A DNA stretch of 54,178 nucleotides, from positions 1 to 54,178 of the forward strand of contig DDVC01000189.1 of the NCBI GenBank assembly GCA_002345145.1, given 5' to 3'. The notes under the pieces are model-generated. The model saw only the letters and a list, made by a program, of their open reading frames with translations. It searched no databases and was not told the DNA's origin. The stretch is from Bacteroidetes bacterium UBA2322. GTDB taxonomy: Bacteria; Bacteroidota; Bacteroidia; Chitinophagales; UBA2359. Numbering within the stretch: position 1 is the stretch's first letter; each line of letters opens with the position of its first letter. The position numbers and the translations under genes are program-made. Below, in pieces: positions 1-9,100 of this stretch.

Positions 1-65
1 GGGTGAATAGCTCAATTTATACATCAAACCGAGGCTGCACCCTGTTTTAACTTAACTGCTGTTTA

Positions 66-725
66 TTATACCGTCCACTTATGAATATCATGGGCAGTGG
101 CGTATTGGGTAAGCATGGATTCTGCTTCATTCATTGTAATATTGAGATGTAATATAGTGCAAAAACTCGGGATAACCATGAGTAATTGTTGTGTTTGCGG
201 TGTAATCATAGTACGCACTGAATCGGTGGTAGGCGACCCAAATGCGCCCAACTCATCTCTAAACACCGGAAGCCCATGAATGTTTAAAGCGCCGCGTCCA
301 ATGGCTTCGTAGGGTTCTCCTTTCTTACCTATATCAAATATAATATCGCCTTTAATTTGGCTGGCATCATAACTGCCTATGGAAAAACCGGTTTTTACAG
401 ATACTAAGTTTATAATGTCCACCACGTTGTTGGTTTGGTAAAACCCTTTACCTTGTGCAATGCGGCGCAGCAGAGCCTCTGCCGATGGGCGGTAGCGGCT
501 GGGTTCTTTGCCCAGCGCCTTGTAAGCCTTTCGGGTTTGTGCTATTGCAGGTATGCTGTTTACTGCATCAAGGCTTACAATATCTTTAATGTTTTCTATT
601 GCACTTCTAATCTCATGCCATAAGGCATGGTTGTAATTTGTTACTACTACTTTGCAGGCAATACAACCCAATATGAGCTGTGGGCAATTTTTCTGAATAG
701 TATCAGAAATAAACATTTGTTTCAT
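66..725 (-). CDS. B3/B4 tRNA-binding domain protein
   Basis: The 219-residue product resembles stand-alone B3/B4 proteins, which carry the editing-type domain of the phenylalanyl-tRNA synthetase beta chain. Seen: an SRYRPSAEALLRR stretch, then NNVVDIINLVS, a GSYDASQIKGDI segment and the glycine-rich FRDELGAFGSPTTDSVRT near the C-terminus, in the order typical of this family. The open frame extends upstream to 767, but a TAnnTTTG promoter element lies inside that extension (755-762), so I place the start at the Met at 725; the Met at 716 is also possible. Family members are thought to act on misacylated tRNAs or free aminoacyl groups; the substrate is not determined here. It is a single gene, followed by the window edge. 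Confidence 0.85.
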   Translation of the reverse strand: MKQMFISDTIQKNCPQLILGCIACKVVVTNYNHALWHEIRSAIENIKDIVSLDAVNSIPAIAQTRKAYKALGKEPSRYRPSAEALLRRIAQGKGFYQTNNVVDIINLVSVKTGFSIGSYDASQIKGDIIFDIGKKGEPYEAIGRGALNIHGLPVFRDELGAFGSPTTDSVRTMITPQTQQLLMVIPSFCTILHLNITMNEAESMLTQYATAHDIHKWTV

Positions 726-754
726 TTGTGCTGCATATTTGGCAGGAAGGAGTG

Positions 755-762
755 CAAAGCTA
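755..762 (-). promoter_or_regulatory. TAnnTTTG promoter element for the B3/B4 gene
   Basis: On the minus strand this reads TAGCTTTG, matching the Bacteroidota -7 consensus TAnnTTTG. It lies about 30 bases before the chosen start at 725. I see no clear TTG at -33. Confidence 0.4.
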
Positions 763-1175
763 AGCATCTATTTACTTAGCAGGCTATACCGAAATTAAAT
801 AAATGTAATGATAAATTGTTTGTTTTTTTATTAAGTATCAATTTAAAAATATCTTGTTTTGTGTGTCCCGCTTGCCTGCATATCAAGTAGTTTATTAGAA
901 TAATATAATTTGAAAAATTTTCATTGCCGCTAACTACGCACCAAAAATAACTAACTTTGTACTAAATTTCAACGGGTTTGGATTAAACAACAAGTACAAA
1001 TAGCGGTGTTGGCGCTATAGCCAACACCACAAAACAATGAATAGTTAAATTTGCTTATTTACCTGCCTGCACGCTAAATAGCTACCAAAGATAAAAAAAT
1101 CTACTTACCGTAAAACATACACCCAGTACAAAGGTTATAACAATTTTAGCCAACACTTAACATAGTACCTTTCTT
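763..1175. other. Intergenic region between divergent genes
   Basis: AT-rich spacer between the divergent B3/B4 gene and the metallopeptidase gene. A TAACTTTG at 952-959 on the plus strand fits a -7 element and could drive the metallopeptidase with a long leader of about 210 bases. No small gene or RNA was recognised. Confidence 0.4.
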
Positions 1176-4100
1176 ATGAAACAACGCTACCATACCTTTT
1201 ATTTTGGCGTTTTAGCATGGTTATGTTTGCTGACTACTTTTACCGTAGTGGCACAAAACAAGCAACCGGTATCTGCCCAAAACAATTTGTGGCAAACCGC
1301 ACTGATGCTGAACAATGCCAAAACGCTGCCTACCGACCTGCCGCTGCAATACCTTAGTGTAATACCCGATGCAGAGCGCATTAAAACCATTTTAACCAAA
1401 GCTCCCATAGAGTTTACCCGAGCAGCCGGGCAACCCGAAAATTTACCCTTGTTATCCATACCAATGCCAAACGGCGAAAACTTGGTATTTGGCATGGTAG
1501 AATCGCCCATTATGGAGGCGGGCTTAGCTGCCCGGTATCCCGATATAAAAACATACAAAGGAATAGCCCCCGATGAATTGGGCAGTATGATGCGGCTAAC
1601 CGTATCGTCATTGGGCATTTATGCTTTTGTAAGTACACCGCAGGGCATTGTAGCCATTGAACCGATGCGCGGTAGTGTGGTTAAAGGGCTGCACATAGTT
1701 TATTTTAACCAACACCTTACCAATGCGGGCTACACCTGCGGCACACCCAATGCCCACCCGGGTAGCCATATACATGACCCTGCCAACGATGATTACCGTG
1801 GCAGTTGTGGCAGCATAGGTAGTTTTGTGCGCAACTATAATATAGCTATTGCCGCCACCGGCGAACTAACCACTCAGTATGGCGGCACCACACAGGCTAC
1901 CAATTTTATTGTTTCTACCCTTAATGCCATTACCCTAATTTTTGAGCGCGAACTTGCCATACGCCTCACCCTTATAGCCAACAACAGCAGCCTTATTTTT
2001 ACCAACGGAGGAACCGACCCGTTTAACCCCGCGGCAGCAAGCTTACCCGTTAATGCCCACGATGGCATTACGGCTACCATTGGTTCATCGGGCTGGAACA
2101 TAGGGCATGTGTTTCACTATGGCGCAAGCAATTCGGGCATTGCCGGTTTAGGTGTTGTTTGCACTAACTCTCAAAAAGGGAGAGGTTGGAGCAGTATTAA
2201 CAACATTGGGTTCTCCAGTTGGGTATTGTTGGTAGCACATGAAATAGGGCACCAGTTTGGCGCGCAACATTCTTTTTACGGTACGCAGGTAAACTGCTCG
2301 CAACGCTCTAATACCAGCGCTTATGAACCCGGCAGCGGCACTACCATTATGAGTTACCAAGGCACTTGTGGCAGTGATAATATAGGTACCGATACCGATG
2401 ATTATTTCCATGCCGTTAGCTTACAACAAATGCGTTTGTATGTAAACAGCCAAAGTTGCCATGCCACCGTAAATACAGGCAATACGGTGCCGGTGGCTGT
2501 TGCCAACCCAACTGCATCTTCTTTTACCATACCTATTCAAACACCGTTTGAACTGACCGGTTCAGGCTCCGATGCCGATGGCAACCCTATTACCTACTGC
2601 TGGGAAAACTTTGATACCGATGGCAGCGCCGGCAGCGCACCCAATGCTGCCGCTACCAGTACTACAGCGCCGCTGTTTAGGTCGTTTTACCCTACTACTA
2701 ATCCTACCCGCACTTTTCCGCAACTATCCGATATTTTAAACAATACCCAAACCTTAGGCGAAATATTGCCACAGGTAGCCCGAACCATGAATTTCCGCCT
2801 TACCGTGCGCGATAACAACCCATCGGGAAGCGGTTTTGATTGCGATGCTACTTCGGTTGCCGTTGCTGCTTCCAGCGGACCTTTTAACATTACCTCGCAA
2901 AACAGCCCTACCACATTGAACGCCAATGGCACCAATACCGCCACTATTACCTGGAATGTGGCAAACACCACCGCAGCTCCCGTAAGTTGTGCCAATGTAA
3001 CCATTTTGTTCTCTACCAACGGGGGGCAATCTTTTCCGTTTACCTTAGTAGCCAGCACCCCTAACGATGGCACCGAAACCATAACCATACCCAGTTACCC
3101 CACCGGCGCAGGCAGAATTAAGGTGAAATGTGCCAACAATATCTTTTTTGATATTAACAATGCCGCCATAACCCTCAACTCGCCTTGTGCCGCCAATGGC
3201 TCTACTATTTCGCCCGCTACTCCGGTAACTGCTCCTGCCGGAAACCCCGCCTTAGACCTTAACCTTGCCCCTAACTACGGTACTCAATACACCAATTTTA
3301 GCGGCGCTATTAACACCGCCGACCCGCAATCGTTTTTGGCTACCAATAACAGCGGCAGTTGCGTATCGTTTGGCGCTAATATCACAAGGTATGATGCCTA
3401 CTCTTTTATGGTTAGTGTAAGTGGCAATTATACTTTTACCCGAGCATCGGGAAGCGGCTTGGTGATGCACCTTTACAACGGCAGTTTTAATGCCAACGAC
3501 CCCTGCGCCAACTGGTTAGCATCGTCATACAATCTTAACACCGGAATGACTGCTACCACCCTTACTCAATCGCTTTCGGCTGGTTTGGTTTATACTTTTG
3601 TCATTGGCACTTTTAATGCTTCCAATCCTTCGTTGCCGGTAAATTACACGGTTAATTTTACCGCAGTACCTTCGGGCGGCGGATTATTTAACGGCACTCC
3701 GCCGCCACCTGCCGGTTATGCCTATACGTATGTAATGGTAAACAACAGCACCGGGGTAATTTCAGGGGTAAATGCCAGCTCCGATTTGTCGGACAGCGGT
3801 AAGTTTAACCCCGCCATCTACTCCGTTTACGGGTTTTCTTACCAAACCTCTACCTTAGCAAACCCTGCCATATTAGAAGGTACCACTTTTGAAAGCCTCC
3901 AAAACAGTTTAGCGCTGCTAACCTACTGCGGAAACCTAAGCTCCAATTTTGTAACCGTTACGGTGGAGCCGGGCGGCGCTTGTACATTGCCGCCTGCACC
4001 CACCATAAATGCACCCGGCAATACCAATTTATGTGCAGCAGGCAGCATTACCCTATCGGCTTCTGCCATTCCGGGTGGATTTGCGGGTTACGGCTATCAG

Positions 4101-5681
4101 TGGTACAAAGACGGAACACCCCTTGGCGGCGCTATCAACCAAAATTATACTCCCACCACCGGTGGCAGTTATACGGTGCGTTTAGAAAACGGCTTGTGTA
4201 TAAGCGCGCCGTCTAATGCAGTGGTTATAACCCAAAACGTGCCCGCTGCACTAAGCATCAGCCCGGCATCGGTTACCATTTGCCAAGGAAACAGTACCAC
4301 CCTAACCGCCTCTGCCATTGACCCCGCTTTTGTGCCTGCTTTTACCTACCGATGGTTTAACAACGGCGTGGTTATAGGCGGACAAACTGCACAAACCCTT
4401 AATGTAACCGCCGCCGGAAACTATACCGTAGTAGCTTATGCCTCTGAGGTGTGCGCATCGGCTACCTCTAATGTGGTGGCAGTTACCGTAATTCCGGCAG
4501 TTAGTTTACCCAATACCCAAGATTTTTCGGGCGCTTTTGCCCCTGCCGGCTGGAATGTGCAAAATCCCGATGCAGGTTTAACCTGGGCAGCACAAACCAC
4601 TACCTGCTACGGGCAGTCGGCATACATAAACTTTTTTAACTACTTAAGCCAAGGGCAGGAAGATTTTCTGCTTTCGCCTTTGTACAATTTAACCGGTTTT
4701 GCCACCGCCACCCTCAGTTTTGATGTAGCGTATGCCCGATACGATGGCTCTTTCTTTGACGGGCTGCGGGTAGAAGTATCAACCAACTGCGGCAGTAGTT
4801 ATACTACCGTTTACCTCAAAACCGGCAGTACCTTAGCCACCGCCCCCGATAATATCAATAACTTTGTGCCGGCTAATTGCAGCCAGTGGCGCACCGAAAC
4901 CGTTGACCTTTCCCCTTATGCCGGCAACCCGGTATTGGTGCGCTTTGTGGCGCTTAACGGATACGGCAACAACCTATACATAGATAACGTAAACCTTGCC
5001 GGCACTGCCGGCGCCGGTGTGCGTGTAGAAGCCAACCTGCTGCTGGAAGGCGCATACAACACCGGCTCCAACAACATGAACACCACCCTGCGCAACAATA
5101 ACCTGCTGCCCTTAAACCAACCCTACAACAAAGCCCCATGGAACTACAACGGCTCAGAAAGCGTGGCAAGCATACCGGCTAATGTGGTGGACTGGATATT
5201 GGTAGATGTGCATGATGCCGCCGATAATTTTATTGCCCGCCGCGCTGCCTTTTTGCGAAACGACGGCGTAGCGCTGCATACCGATGGCACAGTGGGCGCT
5301 TTGTTTACATCGGGCTTAACCGCCGGCAATACCTACCGCTTGGTTATCAGGCATCGCAATCACCTTGCCGTAGTGGGCAATAATACCCTTACGCTGCCCA
5401 ATACCAACTCGCCCTATAATTTTACCCAGCTTGCCAATGTGCGCGGCACAGCTACTCAGGTTGTTCTAACCTCAGGTGGCGGCTACGCCCTGCAAGCCGC
5501 CGATGCCAACGCCAACGGCATTATTAAATTCTTAGACCACAACCTGTTTTTTGCCCAAAACGGTCAATCAAATGGCTACTTTGATGCCGATTTTAACCTT
5601 GACGGCAATGTAAACAATGCCGATTGGAACTTTTACAACCTTAGAGCAGGCGCTATTGGGGTTAATTTAATCCGATACTAA
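1176..5681 (+). CDS. Secreted metzincin metallopeptidase, multidomain (M12B-like)
   Basis: A 1501-residue secreted zinc protease. Order seen: a Sec signal peptide (about residues 1-27, ending VVAQ); a propeptide-like region; a catalytic domain from about 205 to 430 with the zinc site HEIGHQFGAQH (355-365) and a Met-turn at Met392 (TTIMSY), the metzincin signature as in reprolysin-like peptidases; then Ig/PKD-like modules; a MAM-like or choice-of-anchor-J module (about 1108-1280, with PAGW and DFLLSP); and a C-terminal module with two Asp/Asn-rich loops (DANANG, DFNLDGNVNNAD; about 1441-1495) that look like dockerin or EF-hand calcium sites. No standard T9SS C-terminal domain was recognised. 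Likely role: extracellular protein degradation. The substrate is unknown. Confidence 0.9.
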   Translation: MKQRYHTFYFGVLAWLCLLTTFTVVAQNKQPVSAQNNLWQTALMLNNAKTLPTDLPLQYLSVIPDAERIKTILTKAPIEFTRAAGQPENLPLLSIPMPNGENLVFGMVESPIMEAGLAARYPDIKTYKGIAPDELGSMMRLTVSSLGIYAFVSTPQGIVAIEPMRGSVVKGLHIVYFNQHLTNAGYTCGTPNAHPGSHIHDPANDDYRGSCGSIGSFVRNYNIAIAATGELTTQYGGTTQATNFIVSTLNAITLIFERELAIRLTLIANNSSLIFTNGGTDPFNPAAASLPVNAHDGITATIGSSGWNIGHVFHYGASNSGIAGLGVVCTNSQKGRGWSSINNIGFSSWVLLVAHEIGHQFGAQHSFYGTQVNCSQRSNTSAYEPGSGTTIMSYQGTCGSDNIGTDTDDYFHAVSLQQMRLYVNSQSCHATVNTGNTVPVAVANPTASSFTIPIQTPFELTGSGSDADGNPITYCWENFDTDGSAGSAPNAAATSTTAPLFRSFYPTTNPTRTFPQLSDILNNTQTLGEILPQVARTMNFRLTVRDNNPSGSGFDCDATSVAVAASSGPFNITSQNSPTTLNANGTNTATITWNVANTTAAPVSCANVTILFSTNGGQSFPFTLVASTPNDGTETITIPSYPTGAGRIKVKCANNIFFDINNAAITLNSPCAANGSTISPATPVTAPAGNPALDLNLAPNYGTQYTNFSGAINTADPQSFLATNNSGSCVSFGANITRYDAYSFMVSVSGNYTFTRASGSGLVMHLYNGSFNANDPCANWLASSYNLNTGMTATTLTQSLSAGLVYTFVIGTFNASNPSLPVNYTVNFTAVPSGGGLFNGTPPPPAGYAYTYVMVNNSTGVISGVNASSDLSDSGKFNPAIYSVYGFSYQTSTLANPAILEGTTFESLQNSLALLTYCGNLSSNFVTVTVEPGGACTLPPAPTINAPGNTNLCAAGSITLSASAIPGGFAGYGYQWYKDGTPLGGAINQNYTPTTGGSYTVRLENGLCISAPSNAVVITQNVPAALSISPASVTICQGNSTTLTASAIDPAFVPAFTYRWFNNGVVIGGQTAQTLNVTAAGNYTVVAYASEVCASATSNVVAVTVIPAVSLPNTQDFSGAFAPAGWNVQNPDAGLTWAAQTTTCYGQSAYINFFNYLSQGQEDFLLSPLYNLTGFATATLSFDVAYARYDGSFFDGLRVEVSTNCGSSYTTVYLKTGSTLATAPDNINNFVPANCSQWRTETVDLSPYAGNPVLVRFVALNGYGNNLYIDNVNLAGTAGAGVRVEANLLLEGAYNTGSNNMNTTLRNNNLLPLNQPYNKAPWNYNGSESVASIPANVVDWILVDVHDAADNFIARRAAFLRNDGVALHTDGTVGALFTSGLTAGNTYRLVIRHRNHLAVVGNNTLTLPNTNSPYNFTQLANVRGTATQVVLTSGGGYALQAADANANGIIKFLDHNLFFAQNGQSNGYFDADFNLDGNVNNADWNFYNLRAGAIGVNLIRY

Positions 5682-6184
5682 ATAGCAAATACGCTATTAT
5701 TACATTACTCCTCACCCATACAGTATTTGGAGTACAGTGGCAGCCGGGGCTACTTATACCGCTTAAAAAAGCCGTATAAGTAGCCCTTGTTGCTCAATAA
5801 CTACTGCTGCCAACAGTAGGCGATAATTTGATTTTGTGTTTTGTGCCAAACTGCCGTAACTGCCCCATGAGTAAAAACACCCATCGGGCGCAAAAACAAG
5901 GCACATAATTTCAAGTATCGGGTGAGAAATGGGGGGATTGGGCGGTTATAAAAATTTGTGAGGAGGCATTAAAAAGCGGAGCGGTATTTATATTTAATAC
6001 CAAAATTATGTATTTGGTTTGGCACTTTTTTTTAATTGAAAATTGAGTACAGGGTATTGGGCAAACTTACTACCAACTACTCACTACCGACTACCCATTG
6101 CTCTCCGGCACAAAAATAGGGGATAATTAGGTAAAAAATAGCAATTAAGGACAAAAAAACAATGCTTGCATTGAAAACTTGCCG
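5682..6184. other. Intergenic region with a hairpin, between convergent genes
   Basis: About 500 bases between convergent genes. It contains the hairpin at 5747-5786. The rest is low-complexity AT-rich sequence, including several CTAC-type repeats around 6068-6100. No gene recognised. Confidence 0.5.
5747..5786 (+). terminator. Hairpin after the metallopeptidase gene
   Basis: GGGCTACTTATAC pairs with GTATAAGTAGCCC around an A-rich loop. It lies about 65 bases past the stop codon. There is no strong T-tract, so termination is plausible but not certain. Confidence 0.45.
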
Positions 6185-9100
6185 TTAGGCTTGTGTGGGT
6201 GGGGGCAGAGTGAGGTGGTCATTGGGTAAGGGCTCTGCGGGCAGCGGGAATTGGGGGAAATGGCTGTGGAGGTTGTAGGTGTACACCCATAACTTGGCGG
6301 TGTAAAATTCATTATGGTCTAATGCCTTTTGCACTATATTGGTTAAGGGGAAATTGGGATTGGCATACATGACCAACTCTACCCATGGTTTGGCTAAATG
6401 GGGGTACCCTTTTTCCAAAACATATAAAATGGCTGTTTCTATCTCGGCTTCGGTAATTTGGTATTTATTGAAGCCTTCGTCAGGATTTGTATTTCTTTGG
6501 CTATATATGCCTTGGTTGTGGGATAGGTTATCTTTTGCTATAACTAGTGAAAAATAAGTTAAGTCACGGAGAAAACCTAAGGTTATGGTTAAGCGATTGG
6601 TTATACTACATTCTTCAATAAGTTTATGAATACTATAGAATATGGAATTATATTTGATGTTATTTAAAATGCATTTTACCATCATTTCATTGATATCGTA
6701 ACCTAATTCATACTTTTCATTGAGGTCAGTCAGTAGTTCTATTTCCTTACCATGCGTTAAAGCCTTTTCGACAAAATCATGTATGTTTAGATTAGGAGAG
6801 TCTTCAAAAAAGCGAAATAAATCAGTGGTTGGAATGTCGTTTTTCAATGCTAAGTTTACAGCTAAAAATTCATTACAAATTTCATGCTTAACTTCGAGTT
6901 CCATTTTTATCCAATCTAATAAAATATCAAGAAGGTGTCTTTGGTCATAATCGTAATAGTAATCATTTTTAGCAACATGTAATCCAACTGTGATTAAACG
7001 AGTTGTGGGAAATTCAGCCTCCAATCGGTATTCATCTCTAAGTTGTTTTGCTGCAAATATGTTTTCGCTTTGTAGAGCTTGCTCTATAATGCTGCTTACA
7101 GGAAACTGAGCTCTTAAATCATGCAGCTCCACCCACTTGTCTGCTAAGATAAAATGCCCTTCATTTATAGATTTTTTTGCAAACAAGCGATTTACAACTA
7201 TATTGTCAGTTGGGTATTGTTGTATAATAAGTAAAGCTGCTTCAAATTTTGAATTTTCAAGCAATAGGGTTAGGATATTAGTAATTTCCTCTACAGATGG
7301 CTTTACAATTAAACGAAGAAAGTCGATTACCGTAAACTTATTTTTAGTCTTAATAAAGTAAAATTGTTTTTTGAAAGATGTCCATGTTGATTCATTGAAA
7401 TTGGGCTTTAAGTTATGCTCAAGGCAAAACTCAATAGTTTTATCAAAACCATAATCTTTTATCATTTTGTTGGTTATCTCCGTAATTTTCTCTTGGGCGG
7501 GTTGCCCTTTTGCGATAAGTTGATTAAACGCGGCAGTGTAATCAAAAAGCTCTTTTTCTTCATTCTGAAAAAGTGTACTCTCTTCCTCTGGCTCACTTGG
7601 CGGAATAGCTAAATACAGCTTGTATTCAGTAATGATTTGTTTGGCAGCAATAATATCTTGGTTTGCTATATGCTGATTTAATTCAGCCTGTTTGCTTTCG
7701 GGAATGTTAATTACTTGCTCATTTGGAGTAATTTCAAGCAATAAATTAATTATAGGTTCGTAGACACCGAAACCCCTATCAAAATTCTTCTGCGGAAAAG
7801 GTTTTTTCTGTTGCGAAATGCATGTTTTTATATATGCATCAATTAGATGGCTCTTTATTGCGAATACAAGCTCTTCTTTTTTGCCATATTGATTAGTAAG
7901 TTCCATTATTTTCCACGCTTCATTAAACTTATTTGCATATATGTGTGCATCTATGTTTTCACGAAAATATCTTACTCCTATATCTTCAATACCAATTTGG
8001 TATTTTTTCATAAGGCTTAATACAAACGATAAATCAATACCGGTTAAACTTCTAATATCGGGCTTAAGTGTATAGTTTAGGTAATTCAAGGAATCTATAA
8101 TACAATCTTTAACTGGGCATATATTGTAAAGGTTGTATTTTTCTATCCATTTTATTCTTTCATTGGGCTGTATGGTTTTTAGTATTTCTTTGTTTAAACA
8201 AGCCAAAATATCTTCCGGAAAGAATTTTTCAATTAAGGGTAATACTAACTCATCTAATCTCGACCAACTTGTTATAATTACATTTTCTTCTTCATCTCTT
8301 GTTTCAGTGTAGGTGCATCTGTTCCACACAAAATTGATGATACTTCCGATTTCCTCTTTTGTTAACTTATATTCCTCAACTGCTTCCTCAATCCACTCTA
8401 TATAGGAATCAAGATAAGGGATCAAGAAATCTACTATCTCTTTTCTGTGTAAAGGATACAGATGTAATGGAAAACCGGACGTGTGTACAAGCCCATTAAT
8501 ATCAGCATAGAAAATATGTTTTAATAAACCTCTCACATATTCAATATCGGGTACGTATTTACTGATAAACTTTAATACGGATTTCCTGTAAGCACTTAAC
8601 CATTTTACCTCGCTGAACAAAGTCAGATATTCGGTATTATCTAAAAACTCAATTTCAACCATGCAATCAAGCTGTAAGATGGCTTTGTACATCTTGCGTT
8701 CCCAAAGTATGTTTTTAATAGCTACAATGCTGCTTTCATAAAGCGCGTCTTCATGTTTTTTGAATTTTAAATTTTTTATGGCAAAAGCCGCTGCCTCATT
8801 CAAATTGTTGTTCAGCAGGGTGCTAATTAGGCGCAAGGCTTGTCTTGCAGGTATAGCTTCTGTTAATTTCGCTATATAGCTTTCATATCCTGTTTTATCT
8901 CTTTTTATGGTTTGCACAATGCTCTCCATATCATTCAATTCTAATAAAGCTAAAAAGCCGGAAACGCTGTAATGTGTATCCGAATTAAAAAAAGCGGCAT
9001 ATCGTTTGGCTTTGTCCACTACCAATTGAGTGAGTTCGGGTTCGGGTTTCCAGTTTATTTTAATACACCTTGCCGCCAATACAATATCCCTTTTGCTGAT

